Assembly (NCBI RefSeq): GCF_036174265.1
Contig: NZ_CP108056.1
Location: 1-46,095 of the forward strand
Reading direction: 5' to 3'
Source of the DNA: Streptomyces sp. NBC_00285
GTDB lineage: Bacteria > Actinomycetota > Actinomycetes > Streptomycetales > Streptomycetaceae
Length of the DNA stretch: 46,095 nucleotides
Within the stretch, counting starts at the first letter, position 1. Each line of letters begins with the position of its first letter. Shown here in pieces: positions 24,895 through 33,209 of this stretch. A model generated the notes under the pieces. It saw only the letters and a list, made by a program, of their open reading frames with translations, did no database searches and had not been told where the DNA came from. The position numbers and the translations under genes are program-made.

Positions 24895-24923
24895 TTGACG
24901 GGGGCGGGTGATCGCCCTAACGT
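24895..24923 (+). promoter_or_regulatory. Transfer-operon promoter
   Basis: TTGACG (24895-24900), 17-base spacer, TAACGT (24918-24923), a near-consensus vegetative promoter directed at the transfer genes and bracketed by two operators. Confidence 0.75.
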
Positions 24924-24933
24924 CTTCCTCAGC

Positions 24934-24949
24934 ACTTCTCATGAGAAGT
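24934..24949. promoter_or_regulatory. 16-bp operator palindrome, copy 3
   Basis: ACTTCTCATGAGAAGT (18 bp with flanks C and G) begins 10 bases after the -10, across the predicted transcript start. Confidence 0.75.
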
Positions 24950-24970
24950 GCGGCAAGGCGAAAAAACCCC

Positions 24971-25108
24971 ATGTCAACGCCGGGGCACCGCCATGCCAAA
25001 AACGGCGACACCGGACTGCCTCGGAGCTGTACCGAACCCGGTGTACCGAGAAGAAATCCACAGAGTGCTTTGAAAGGGATACCGCCGAGAGCCCCACGAA
25101 GGGAGTGA
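24971..25108 (+). CDS. Possible 45-aa ORF in the transfer leader
   Basis: An ATG 22 bases after the last operator opens a 45-codon frame (MSTPGHRHAKNGDTGLPRS...). Codon use is poor compared with its neighbours and AAGGCG is 10 bases upstream, so this may be an untranslated leader instead. Confidence 0.25.
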   Translation: MSTPGHRHAKNGDTGLPRSCTEPGVPRRNPQSALKGIPPRAPRRE

Positions 25109-25111
25109 TGG

Positions 25112-25190
25112 GGGCGAGGCGGATGGCGATCCAAGGGCGGACCCAGGTTCGGGTCTCTGCGGAGAAGGGGTTCGACTCCCTACCCGCCCA
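25112..25190 (+). other. tRNA-like sequence
   Basis: The 3' part has a canonical T loop (TTCGACT, 25171-25177) on a 4-pair stem, and CCCGCCC (25183-25189) can pair 6 of 7 with GGGCGAG (25112-25118). A GGAT..ATCC D-like arm and a CTC..GAG extra arm fit between, but no 7-base anticodon loop can be drawn. It could be a decayed tRNA, an old attachment-site fragment, or chance. Confidence 0.3.
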
Positions 25191-25294
25191 CGCACCACTG
25201 CCCATGTGCCCGAATGAAGCGGCCCCCCGGCCGGCCTGCAAGCAAGACCGGGGAGCCGCACGGGCCGTCAACCCATCTGAGAGGAAACCGACCC

Positions 25295-25597
25295 GTGAAC
25301 GTCATCGTTGCAGGACAGCGCATCGTGAGCGAGACCGAGTTCGCCGAGGCTGCGATGGGCTTCGACGGATTCACCCCGACCGAGGCCGACCTCAAGGACT
25401 TCGCCGAGTTCGTCGCCGAGGGCTACGGCCCCGCCGACCTGCACAACGAGGTCGACGCCACGAACGACTTCTACTTCCGCCGCCGCAAGCCGATCGCCCG
25501 CCGTCGCCGCAAGGCGCAGGGTGGTTCCGCCACCGTCGTCCCGCTGCCGCGCCTCGGCGCCGGCCTCGCCGAGGACCGGAAGGGGCGGGCGGCATGA
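25295..25597 (+). CDS. Small protein, first gene of the transfer operon
   Basis: This 100-aa protein has GAGAGG before GTG 25295. The first 60 residues are acidic (PTEADLKDFAEFVAEGYGP), followed by a strongly basic patch (RRRKPIARRRRKAQGG). Streptomyces transfer operons often open with such small proteins. Its stop overlaps the start of the next gene. Function unknown. Confidence 0.65.
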   Translation: MNVIVAGQRIVSETEFAEAAMGFDGFTPTEADLKDFAEFVAEGYGPADLHNEVDATNDFYFRRRKPIARRRRKAQGGSATVVPLPRLGAGLAEDRKGRAA

Positions 25598-25956
25598 GGA
25601 CCCCCTTCGGAACCTGGATCTACCTGCTGCTCGTCATCTGCGGCGGCGCCTGGGTGCTGGGACTCCACACCGCCTGGTGGCAGCGCGGCCTGGCCGTGGC
25701 CGCCGTGATCGGACTGTCCGCCGCCGACGCCGCGCACACCGCGATCGTCTCCGAGCTGCGCGAGCGCGCCGCCCACGGACTCGACTCCCTGTCGACATGG
25801 ATCCGGGGCCCGCTGGCCATAGCGGGCGGCGCCTGGATCGCGGGCCTCAACCTCCCGGCCACCGGCCGCGTCACCCTCGCGGCCGCCGTCCTGGCCGTAC
25901 TCCTCTTCGAGCGGTCGATGACCGCCGCCGCCCCGGTCGCCCGGGGCGCGCGGTGA
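25594..25956 (+). CDS. Membrane protein of the spread (Spd) type
   Basis: This 120-aa protein has four hydrophobic stretches at about residues 7-22, 30-45, 72-88 and 91-105, and short charged loops. Small membrane proteins between korSA-like repressors and traB are typical spread (Spd) proteins, thought to help plasmid distribution between mycelial compartments. It overlaps its neighbours on both sides (ATGA and GTGA), so it is tightly coupled. Confidence 0.6.
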   Translation: MRTPFGTWIYLLLVICGGAWVLGLHTAWWQRGLAVAAVIGLSAADAAHTAIVSELRERAAHGLDSLSTWIRGPLAIAGGAWIAGLNLPATGRVTLAAAVLAVLLFERSMTAAAPVARGAR

Positions 25957-26435
25957 ACGCCGGGCAGCGGCTGGTCCGCTGGCTCCTGACATACGTCGTC
26001 GACGCCGACGGCATCCGCCTGATGATCCGCCAGCCCAAGCAGTGGCTGCTGACCCGCGCTCACCACGCGTGGATCGGCCTCGCGCCGCTCGCGCTGGTCG
26101 CTGGCGGCTCCTACTTCGGCCGGTACAGCCCGTACTGGCTCTGGACGATCGCCGTGATCTACGGCATCGGCAGCTTCGGCACCGACCTGGTCGGCAACCT
26201 CGCCCACGGGCTGTGGCAGCGCGGCCGGATCTGGCAGGACACGATCTGCCCCTGCTGCGACGAGCACGGCGGCGGCGGGTGGTTCGAGTTCCCCGACCTC
26301 TCCCCCGACGGCCCGGAGGACCACGGGCGTACGCCCGATGAGGCGCCCCGGCCGTCCCTGATCACCATCACGACCCCCCGCGAGCGTTCGGCCCAGGCCG
26401 CGTACGCCGCGATGAACCTGGAGGGCCTGCGATGA
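25953..26435 (+). CDS. Membrane protein of the transfer operon
   Basis: This 160-aa protein has two membrane segments at about residues 38-55 (AWIGLAPLALVAGGSYFG) and 60-80 (YWLWTIAVIYGIGSFGTDLVG), followed by a soluble tail with a CPCCDEHGGGGW zinc-like motif near 99-110. The GTG start overlaps the previous stop. Probably an Spd or accessory transfer protein; the family is not certain. Confidence 0.6.
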   Translation: MNAGQRLVRWLLTYVVDADGIRLMIRQPKQWLLTRAHHAWIGLAPLALVAGGSYFGRYSPYWLWTIAVIYGIGSFGTDLVGNLAHGLWQRGRIWQDTICPCCDEHGGGGWFEFPDLSPDGPEDHGRTPDEAPRPSLITITTPRERSAQAAYAAMNLEGLR

Positions 26436-27874
26436 GCGAGGCAACCACCTACCGCGGCCGCGAGCAGATGGACGCGGTCAAGGCCAAGGCGGCACAGGCT
26501 GAGGCCGCCGCCACGTCCCGCCGCACCAACGCGCTCACCTCGATCGAGATCGAGGAGGCGCGCGAGAAGGCCGCCGAGCGCAAGGACCTGCGCGCGCAGG
26601 CGGCGAAGACCAAGAAGCAGGAAGAGAAGACGAAGCGCCGCGAGAAGGCGGCGCTCGCCCGCAAGGCCCGCAACGAGCGGCTCGCCGCGGCGATCGGGCA
26701 GCCGCTGCCGTGGGTGATGACGGTGGTGATCACCTCGATCGCCTTCGCGTTCCCCGGGCAGTTCTCGGCGGTGGTCGGCCTCGGCGTGGTCTGGGTGCTG
26801 GCGCTGATGGTGCCGGTGTTCATCGAGGGCGCGACGTGGGCCATGGCCTGGCTGCGCAAGTGGGCCGTCGCCAACAACAAGCCCGCCAAGCTCTACACGA
26901 TCATGACGTGGCTGTTCGCGTCGGTCGCGGCCGGGCTGAACGCCTGGCACCACCTGGACCAGCCGCAGCTCGCGGTCGTGTTCGCCGCCAGCTCGCTGTT
27001 CGGGGTGGCGGTCTGGGAGATCTACATGCACTCCCAGCAGCACGCCGCCGGCGGACGCGACGCCGCTGAGATCAAGCTCGCGCTGCAGCGCCGGTTCCGG
27101 CACCCGAGGGTCTCGCGCCGGGCGTCGTGGCTGCGGACGGCGACGATCCCGGCGATGAACGAGTCCGACGCGTGGAACATCGCGTGGCGGCAGATCCGGG
27201 GTACCGAGCCGGGGCTCACGAAGCGGACGCTCAAGCGGCACAACAGGCTCGCGGGCAAGATCGCAGAGCACGCCGAGAAGGCGTGCGAGCCGCGCCTGTC
27301 CGCGTCGCTGGATCTGTTCGCGGCGCCGCTGGAACCGGTCCGCGAGGTCGGCCCCGCGCAGGCGTGGGCGATCGACCCGCAGGCCATCGAGCGGATCCTC
27401 ACGGACCCCGCGCTCGCGGCTCGCACGGCTCGCGCAGAGGCTTCCGCGAAGGCGATCGATTCGGCTAGCGGCAATGCCGCTGAAACGCTCGCGCAGGGCT
27501 CGCAGGAGCCCCGCACGCGCACGGCGAAGCCGCAGGTCACGCCCAACAACCCCCCGGCCGCGCGAGGCCGGGAGAAGGGCGACCAGGACGGTTCCGCGAA
27601 GCAGGCCCGCGCGGCCCGCACGCTCGCGGCGGAGACCGCCCGCGCGGCCACCCCGGAGCAGGCCGAAGCCGCGAAGCGCACGGCTCGCGAGTGGGTGCTT
27701 GAGCAGCTGCGCGCGGGCCGCGAGGTCCACTGGAAGGACGTGCAGCGGTACTTCGAGAAGGAGGTCCCCGAGCTCCAGCAGCGGATGGTGCGCGGGGAGA
27801 CCTGGTGCCGTACGCGCATCAAGGAGGCCGAAGCCGAGCACGGCGGTGACAAGCCGCTGCAGCTGGTCGGCTGA
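26432..27874 (+). CDS. SpdB-like DUF2637 membrane protein
   Basis: This 480-aa protein begins with a charged coiled coil (residues 10-88), then has four membrane segments at about 93-108, 112-130, 154-170 and 178-198 that match the DUF2637 domain of Streptomyces plasmid SpdB-like proteins. A cytoplasmic C-terminal region ends in a helical domain (EWVLEQLRAGREVHWKDVQRYFEK, about 410-433) that resembles a small winged helix. It would act with TraB at the membrane. Codons 345-352 contain GCTAGCGGCAATG, a relative of the intergenic repeat. Confidence 0.75.
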   Translation: MSEATTYRGREQMDAVKAKAAQAEAAATSRRTNALTSIEIEEAREKAAERKDLRAQAAKTKKQEEKTKRREKAALARKARNERLAAAIGQPLPWVMTVVITSIAFAFPGQFSAVVGLGVVWVLALMVPVFIEGATWAMAWLRKWAVANNKPAKLYTIMTWLFASVAAGLNAWHHLDQPQLAVVFAASSLFGVAVWEIYMHSQQHAAGGRDAAEIKLALQRRFRHPRVSRRASWLRTATIPAMNESDAWNIAWRQIRGTEPGLTKRTLKRHNRLAGKIAEHAEKACEPRLSASLDLFAAPLEPVREVGPAQAWAIDPQAIERILTDPALAARTARAEASAKAIDSASGNAAETLAQGSQEPRTRTAKPQVTPNNPPAARGREKGDQDGSAKQARAARTLAAETARAATPEQAEAAKRTAREWVLEQLRAGREVHWKDVQRYFEKEVPELQQRMVRGETWCRTRIKEAEAEHGGDKPLQLVG

Positions 27875-28242
27875 TGGGCGCGGTCCGCAAGTACTGGGAC
27901 CCCGAGGGCGAGCGCTTCGGCCTGCCGACGTGGCCCTGGAAATGGGCGCCCTCGCACTACAAAACGCGTGACCAGCTGGTCGCGATGGGGCTGCGGCCCC
28001 ACCAGCCGATCGCCGCACAGGTGATGTGGGACAGCAAGCGCGGCGTGCGCCGCGCGTACCTGTTCGACGTCGCCCTGGCGGGCCCGCCCAAGGCGCGGTC
28101 CGCCGGCCAGGTCGCCTCGCTGGAGGCGGCTCGGCGCAAGCGGCGCACCTGCCCGACCTGCGGGCGGGAGCGGGAGTACTACCTGTCGACCGCGCTCAAG
28201 GAGTGCACGACGTGCGCGGACGGTCTCGCGGCCGCCGCCTGA
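27874..28242 (+). CDS. RRQRL-type zinc-binding protein
   Basis: This 122-aa protein matches a small actinobacterial plasmid family usually named for an RRQRL motif: DPEGERFGLPTWPWKWAP at the N-terminus, TRDQLVAMGLRPHQPIAAQVMW in place of the motif, and a C-terminal zinc ribbon CPTC-x17-CTTC. Its ATG overlaps the previous stop by one base. Members sit beside transfer genes; their biochemical role is unknown. Confidence 0.7.
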   Translation: MGAVRKYWDPEGERFGLPTWPWKWAPSHYKTRDQLVAMGLRPHQPIAAQVMWDSKRGVRRAYLFDVALAGPPKARSAGQVASLEAARRKRRTCPTCGREREYYLSTALKECTTCADGLAAAA

Positions 28243-28254
28243 ACCATCCGAACC

Positions 28255-28300
28255 GCGCGGGCCCCGGCACTCACTTGCCGGCGGGGGCCGGGGCCCGCGC
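28255..28300 (+). terminator. Hairpin before traB
   Basis: A 14-bp stem (GCGCGGGCCCCGGC with its complement) around 18 bases may partly end the spd transcript or attenuate traB. Confidence 0.5.
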
Positions 28301-28326
28301 TCACCTCGCCAGGAGGCATCACCAGC

Positions 28327-30918
28327 ATGACTGAGATCGACGAGCGCCCGGCCGCGACCGGCCAGCCCCGCAACACGGTGATCGACGCCGCCGAACTGGT
28401 GGTGTCCACCCAGTTCGGCTCCACCTCGATGCTGCAGCGCAAGCTCCGGGTCGGATTCGCCGAGGCGGGCGCGCTGATGGAGGCGCTGTTCCGGCTGAAC
28501 ATCGTCGGCCCCGCCGACGGCTCCAAGGCCCGCGAGGTCCTCGTGAAGACGTGGGACCTGCCCGACCTCCTGCGGGAGCTGGAGGCCAACCCGCCGGCCC
28601 CGGTCGGCGGCGACAAGGTCGTCACCCTCGCCGACTACCGCGCCACCGAGGACCCGACCGCGCCCATCCCGGCCGCGGCCATCCCGCTGGTCGACTTCAC
28701 CAAGGCCGACCCCGACGAGCTCGCCGAGGAGGTCTACGACCAGGAGGACGACGAGGACCTGGTCGACGAGGACGACGACGATGAGGTCCTCGTCGACGAC
28801 GACGAGCCGGTGCCGGCCGCAGCGGAGAAGGCGGCGGAGGACTGGGAGCCGAACTTCCGGGAGCGGCTGCGCGAACTGCCGCAGATCCCGGCCACGTTCC
28901 GCTCCAAGGCGGCGTTCGGCCAGGCCGTACGCGACCTCGGCAACGACACCAAGCACGGCGCCTTCCACGTGGTCACCCACTCGCCGAAGTACGCCGGGCG
29001 GGAGGTCAAGCGGGCGGCGAAGTTCTACACCCGCAGCGCGGGCACCACCGCACAGTGGATCTACGCCCGGGAGCACAAGCTCCTGGTCCAGCAGGCGTGG
29101 GCGGCCAAGCAGAAGAACGCCGCGCTGATCATGTCGACGACCAAGGCCATGTACAAGGAGCGCACCCGCCGCACCGTGCGGGCCGCGGGCCTGGCCCTGG
29201 CGGCCGCGGTCGTGACCGCGATCGAGTTCGGCGCGATCTGGTACCTCAGCCCGGACTGGATGCGGCCCTTCGCCTGGGGCCCGGCCCTGGCCGTGGTGAC
29301 CACGCTGGTCGGCATCGGCGCGGTCGCCGAGCGCATCCGCACCCGCGTCGCGCCGGTCGAGGGCGACGCGTACGAGGCGGAGGCGGCCGACGACGACCCG
29401 TTCCCGATCGCGGATGCCCGCTCGCGCGCCGAGGCCGTCGACTGCGTGCGCCGCACGCTGGCCGCCAACGGCATCAACGTCGGCGCGGTCGTGCGGCCCC
29501 ACCGCCACCGCTGGGGCTGGGAGATCACCGTCCGGCAGAAGTCCGGCACGCCCGCCGAGCTCGTCACCAAGGCTGGCGCGATGGAGACCCAGTTCGGCCT
29601 CGGCGTCGACCGGCTCCTGGTCCAGCCGCACAAGGCGGTCCGCTCGGACTCCACCCTGCGGCTGGTGCAGAAGAACCCGTTCGCCGGGATGGGCGAGCTG
29701 GAGAAGGTGAAGCCCGGCTCGCTGACCATCACCGAGCCGCTGCTGATCGCCCGCCGCATGGACGCCATGCCGTTCCTGCTGCCCGCGCTCGGCAGCCACG
29801 TCCTGGTCGTCGGCGGGCCCGGTTCGGGCAAGTCGATGCTGCTGCGGGCGATCGCCTCCCGGGTCGCCGACTGCTACGACGCGCAGCTGTGGGACGTCGA
29901 CCCGGTCGGCCCCGGCCTGGACGCCCTCGGTCCCTCAGTCGCCCGCAAGGCCCGCAGCATGGAGCAGATCGAGAAGCTGCTCGAAGACGCGCTGAATATC
30001 GCCCGGGTCCGCGCGACGAACGTCCTGGCCTGGGGGCACGGCGACAACTGGCGGCCCTCCGCCAAGGAGCCCGCCCTGGTCGTGATGCTGGACGAATACA
30101 AGTCCCTATCGGATTACGCGAAGGAACTGGTCGTCGAGATTTTCGGCGTCGGCCGCAAATCCCGCGTCACGGTCATCATCGGCTCGCTGTACGGCACCGC
30201 CGACGCAATCGGTGAGGCCGTCGCGACGGCGGTCGCGGTCCGCATCATGCTCCCCTGCCGCAGCCAGGACATTCAGCTGGTATTCGGCACCGGCGCGGGC
30301 GCCGAGGGATGGCGCCCGGACCGGCTGCACCCGCTGGTGGAGGGCGAGGACCCGGACGAGTCCGATGTCGGCTGCTGCTACATCCGCGGCGGCGGCTCGA
30401 AGGAGCCCCTGATTTACCGCTCCTATCCGCTGGACCCGAAGGCGGCTTACGCCCGCGGCGTGGCCCGCGCCGAGGTCGGCCTTCCCCAGCTGGACCGCCG
30501 CTCGCTCACCGCAGCCGGGGTCAAGGCCCCGGAGCTGCCCAAGGTGGCCGACGTGCCGGCCCCGGAGGCGACCGAGCCGGAGGCCCTGTCGCTGGACGAC
30601 CCGGCGCTGGAGCTGCTGATGGACGCGCTGGACGGCGTCGACGCGGTCGGCGCGGTCAGCCGCGACGGCAACGGCCGGGGCCACCTGGACACCCTCGCCG
30701 CCTGGCTGGCGGCGGAGTACCCGGACGCGTACGGCGACTGGGACCAGGCCCGCCTGTCCAAGGAGCTCAAGGCCGCCGGCGCCAAGGTCCACGGCTCCAT
30801 CCGCGTCGGCTCCGAGGGCCCGCGCACCGGCATCAAGGGCGAGGAGATCGCCGAGCTGATCAAGGAGGCGCAGGACGCCGCCGAGGCAGCCGCAGAGGGC
30901 GAGAGCTCCGAGTCCTGA
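28327..30918 (+). CDS. traB: TraB-like FtsK/SpoIIIE DNA translocase
   Basis: This 863-aa protein carries an FtsK-gamma-type winged helix at the N-terminus (residues 20-75: [31 protein letters not shown]). An acidic linker (about 130-165) and a membrane-proximal region with two helices (about 285-306 and 311-333) follow, then the motor domain with Walker A GGPGSGKS at 496-503 and Walker B VVMLDEY (D589, E590). In Streptomyces plasmids TraB alone moves double-stranded DNA between hyphae as a membrane hexamer. Placing gamma at the front reverses the order of FtsK and of classical TraB. GCCAGGAGG precedes the ATG. Confidence 0.85.
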   Translation: MTEIDERPAATGQPRNTVIDAAELVVSTQFGSTSMLQRKLRVGFAEAGALMEALFRLNIVGPADGSKAREVLVKTWDLPDLLRELEANPPAPVGGDKVVTLADYRATEDPTAPIPAAAIPLVDFTKADPDELAEEVYDQEDDEDLVDEDDDDEVLVDDDEPVPAAAEKAAEDWEPNFRERLRELPQIPATFRSKAAFGQAVRDLGNDTKHGAFHVVTHSPKYAGREVKRAAKFYTRSAGTTAQWIYAREHKLLVQQAWAAKQKNAALIMSTTKAMYKERTRRTVRAAGLALAAAVVTAIEFGAIWYLSPDWMRPFAWGPALAVVTTLVGIGAVAERIRTRVAPVEGDAYEAEAADDDPFPIADARSRAEAVDCVRRTLAANGINVGAVVRPHRHRWGWEITVRQKSGTPAELVTKAGAMETQFGLGVDRLLVQPHKAVRSDSTLRLVQKNPFAGMGELEKVKPGSLTITEPLLIARRMDAMPFLLPALGSHVLVVGGPGSGKSMLLRAIASRVADCYDAQLWDVDPVGPGLDALGPSVARKARSMEQIEKLLEDALNIARVRATNVLAWGHGDNWRPSAKEPALVVMLDEYKSLSDYAKELVVEIFGVGRKSRVTVIIGSLYGTADAIGEAVATAVAVRIMLPCRSQDIQLVFGTGAGAEGWRPDRLHPLVEGEDPDESDVGCCYIRGGGSKEPLIYRSYPLDPKAAYARGVARAEVGLPQLDRRSLTAAGVKAPELPKVADVPAPEATEPEALSLDDPALELLMDALDGVDAVGAVSRDGNGRGHLDTLAAWLAAEYPDAYGDWDQARLSKELKAAGAKVHGSIRVGSEGPRTGIKGEEIAELIKEAQDAAEAAAEGESSES

Positions 30919-30928
30919 CTGTAGAACC

Positions 30929-31071
30929 GCAGGTCAGCGGCCTCTACCTACCTCTCTACACCCCGCTCTCACCCCCGCACCTGCTCTACGTAGAGCAGGT
31001 GAGAGAGCCCCGGAGAGACCCCCGTAGAGGCCGCTGACCTGCACAAACACCGCTGTAGCGCGGTTGTAGAG
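30929..31071. repeat. Inverted-repeat cluster after traB (clt candidate)
   Basis: A 19-bp perfect inverted repeat (30929-30947 / 31024-31042) encloses a 24-bp palindrome (30978-31001, half-site CACCTGCTCTAC). The hexamer CTCTAC/GTAGAG occurs six times (30942, 30954, 30984, 30990, 31024, 31066). The clt transfer locus of Streptomyces plasmids is a set of short repeats near tra bound by TraB, so this is the best clt candidate (inference). Confidence 0.6.
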
Positions 31072-31137
31072 CGTCCGAGAGGCCCGAAAGGCCCGGAATG
31101 CTCCCAGACTCTTTGTGATCTTGAAGGAGGCCCCGCG

Positions 31138-31911
31138 ATGGGCGACGCAGCTACCGCCCGAGCCCGTACGGCCCCCGCCCCGAAGAAGGCGGCGGCCAAG
31201 AAGACGGCGGCACCCCGGACCGCCGCGAAGAAGGCGGTCCCGGCCGCCAGGACGCCCCGGAAGGCGGCGGCCCGCAAGACGACCGCCGCGAGGCCGGCCC
31301 CGACCGAGCCGACCGCGCTCGCCGAGGCGATCGCCGCCCGCCAGGCCCAGCCCGGCTTCGACGCCGACCAGCTGCTCGCCAACTCCACCCAGGCGCCGCC
31401 GAAGAAGGCGGTGCCGCGCAAGGCGGCGGCCCGGAAGGCCACCGCCGCGAAGAAGACGCCCGCCGCCCCGGCGGTGAAGAAGACGCCCGCGAAGAAGGCG
31501 GTGCCGAGGAAGAAGGCGGCGAAGAAGCCGGTCCGCGCCTCGGCGGCGAAGGCCGGCACCAGCCGGGCGAAGAAGTTCACCCGGACCGTGAAGTACGCCA
31601 GGAAGCACCCGTTCACCGCCTCCCTCGCCGTGCTCCTGGTCGTCACCACCGTCGCCTGGCGCGGCGTGAAGGGCGGCGGTCGTCTGCTCAAGTCCGGCGT
31701 CACCAAGGCGTGGGCCAAGGGCGAGGACGACCGCATCAACCGCCGTGCGGCGAAGAAGGCCGCCGACGCCACGGCCGCCGGTCACAAGGGGTGCCCGGCC
31801 TGCAAGGGCACCGGCGTCCTGCCCAAGCACAACGCCGATGGCACGTGGGCCGGTTCGGTCCGCTGCACCAAGTCCGCCGCCCGCCGCGTTGCCGCCCGCC
31901 GCAGCGCCTGA
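31138..31911 (+). CDS. Histone H1-like Lys/Ala-rich membrane protein
   Basis: This 257-aa protein has GAAGGAGG before its ATG. Residues 10-145 are a low-complexity KKA/RKA/PKK repeat region like histone H1 tails, probably DNA-binding. A single membrane helix follows at about 158-174 (PFTASLAVLLVVTTVAW), then a basic region and a DnaJ-like CPACKGTG at 219-226 with a later Cys. It may tether plasmid DNA to the membrane next to TraB; this is inference. Confidence 0.6.
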   Translation: MGDAATARARTAPAPKKAAAKKTAAPRTAAKKAVPAARTPRKAAARKTTAARPAPTEPTALAEAIAARQAQPGFDADQLLANSTQAPPKKAVPRKAAARKATAAKKTPAAPAVKKTPAKKAVPRKKAAKKPVRASAAKAGTSRAKKFTRTVKYARKHPFTASLAVLLVVTTVAWRGVKGGGRLLKSGVTKAWAKGEDDRINRRAAKKAADATAAGHKGCPACKGTGVLPKHNADGTWAGSVRCTKSAARRVAARRSA

Positions 31912-31925
31912 CCGGGGAGGATCCC

Positions 31926-32846
31926 GTGCAGGAATGGACCACTGACACCCCGTGGGGCGTCATCACCCCGTACTGGCTGCTCGTTGAGGGCAAATGGCGT
32001 CTGGCGGACGTCATCGGCCCCTGGTTCGGCGAGTACGTCACCTGCCCGTTCTGCGAGAACCAGAAGGGGCTCGTCTTCGAGACCGACTCCAGTCGGCTCG
32101 GCGAGATGTGTGACATCACCTGCCCCCGGCCGTGCGGGAAGAAGTTCCAGATCCTGGAAATCACCGGCTACGACCTGCAGCAGCGCCTGGCCTTCCTCGC
32201 GGGTGAGGAGATCGACCCCACCTGGGAGGCGAAGATCCACGCCGAGGACCCCAGTCGGACCAGCGGCCCGCAGCCGCCAGGAGCCGACGACGACGCCGAC
32301 GAACCGGAGCCCGCCCCGGCCGCCGCCAGCGCGGCCGCCCCGCGGTTGCGGACCGCCGGCCGACGCGAGAACCGCGGCGTAGTCGTCGGCCGGGGCGAGA
32401 AGGTCACCGGCCCGGTGCAGGCCAACGCCGGAAGCACCACCGGCGCCCGGCGGCCCGCCCCGAAGTCGTCGCCCCGGGCGACCCAGAGGGCCGTCGACGA
32501 GGCGACCCGCCCCACGCCAGGCACCCGCGTCTACCGCAACGACGGCATCGTCAACACCGGCGTCCTGGTCGTCGGCGACAACAACCGCCAGATCAACGTC
32601 CGCGCCGACGGCAAGGGCGGCGGCCAGGTCACCGTCGACGGCCAGCCGGTCACCTCCGGCGGCCGCGTCCCGCGCAAGGTCGCCGCCCGAGCCGAGCGTG
32701 CCGCCCGCGACGCCGTCCGCCAGGCCGGAGGGCAGGGCGCCGGCCCCGGCGAGGTCCGCATCCACGGCGAGAACAACAGCGTCGTCACCACGACCACCAG
32801 CGGCGACCAGGTCCAGGTCACCCGCTCCACCAGTAGGAAGGACTGA
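31926..32846 (+). CDS. Zinc-ribbon protein with beta-repeat tail
   Basis: This 306-aa protein starts at GTG 31926 behind GGGGAGGA. The N-terminal domain has CPFC (about residues 40-43) and CDITCPRPCG (about 62-71), a zinc-ribbon-like set. A Pro/Ala-rich linker follows. The C-terminus is beta-rich with NDGIVNTGVLVVGDNN and GENNSVVTTTTSGD, phrases that resemble the next-but-three DUF4097 protein (GIVNTGSMTGV). Function unknown. Confidence 0.6.
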   Translation: MQEWTTDTPWGVITPYWLLVEGKWRLADVIGPWFGEYVTCPFCENQKGLVFETDSSRLGEMCDITCPRPCGKKFQILEITGYDLQQRLAFLAGEEIDPTWEAKIHAEDPSRTSGPQPPGADDDADEPEPAPAAASAAAPRLRTAGRRENRGVVVGRGEKVTGPVQANAGSTTGARRPAPKSSPRATQRAVDEATRPTPGTRVYRNDGIVNTGVLVVGDNNRQINVRADGKGGGQVTVDGQPVTSGGRVPRKVAARAERAARDAVRQAGGQGAGPGEVRIHGENNSVVTTTTSGDQVQVTRSTSRKD

Positions 32847-32848
32847 CC

Positions 32849-33040
32849 GTGCTCACCGTCTCCGCCGTCGTGGTCTTCGTGCTCGCCGAGGTCGGGCTGA
32901 TCTGGAAAGGCGGTCTGAAGTGGTGGCACGCGGCGGTCTGCAACATCGCCGCCCTTTACCTCGCCGCCACCTCCATGGGGCCCTCGCTGTACGGCGGGCT
33001 GGAGAGTGCCGCACAGATGCTCGGCGAGATCCGTTTCTGA
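32849..33040 (+). CDS. Small membrane protein
   Basis: This 63-aa protein has one clear membrane helix (residues 3-19) and a second weaker one (27-45). The GTG lies 2 bases after the previous stop, so it is co-translated with it. Function unknown. Confidence 0.5.
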   Translation: MLTVSAVVVFVLAEVGLIWKGGLKWWHAAVCNIAALYLAATSMGPSLYGGLESAAQMLGEIRF

Positions 33041-33074
33041 TACCGGATGAGCGAGCTAGGACTCTCTCTTTTCT

Positions 33075-33096
33075 GCTAGCGGAAAAGCTCTCTGTT
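33075..33096 (+). repeat. GCTAGCGGAAAAG repeat, copy G
   Basis: A 22-bp exact repeat of 8929-8950. It opens an AT-rich module closed by a palindrome at 33210-33228. The 246-bp spacer 33041-33286 holds nothing else I can name. Confidence 0.65.
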
Positions 33097-33209
33097 CCGT
33101 GATCTGTTCAGCGTGCTATCACGCGAGCTGGACAGATCACGTCATTGAAAGCGGTACAGCTAGCGCAGTCGATATTGATTCTGGAAGCGCAAACGCTCGC
33201 ACTCGCCCC

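Larger units (their letters stand above)
24746..25294. promoter_or_regulatory. Control region of the transfer operon
   Basis: This 549-bp spacer holds two TGGCNTAGGCCA motifs, a consensus promoter between two 16-bp operators, a possible 45-aa ORF, and a tRNA-like stretch. The long leader between the promoter and the first convincing gene (about 370 bases) may act as an RNA control element. Confidence 0.6.

Noticed and set aside
25112..25190. Functional tRNA gene
   Set aside because: No 7-base anticodon loop, one mismatch each in the acceptor and T stems, and no CCA directly after the discriminator base.
28734..29831. Long opposite-strand frames within traB
   Set aside because: Mirror frames caused by GC bias; the + strand has the FtsK motifs.
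8929..33096. GCTAGCGG repeats as translocase-orienting sequences for TraB
   Set aside because: Only five to six copies, all in intergenic AT-rich islands except one, which is too few and too clustered for a polar guiding signal.
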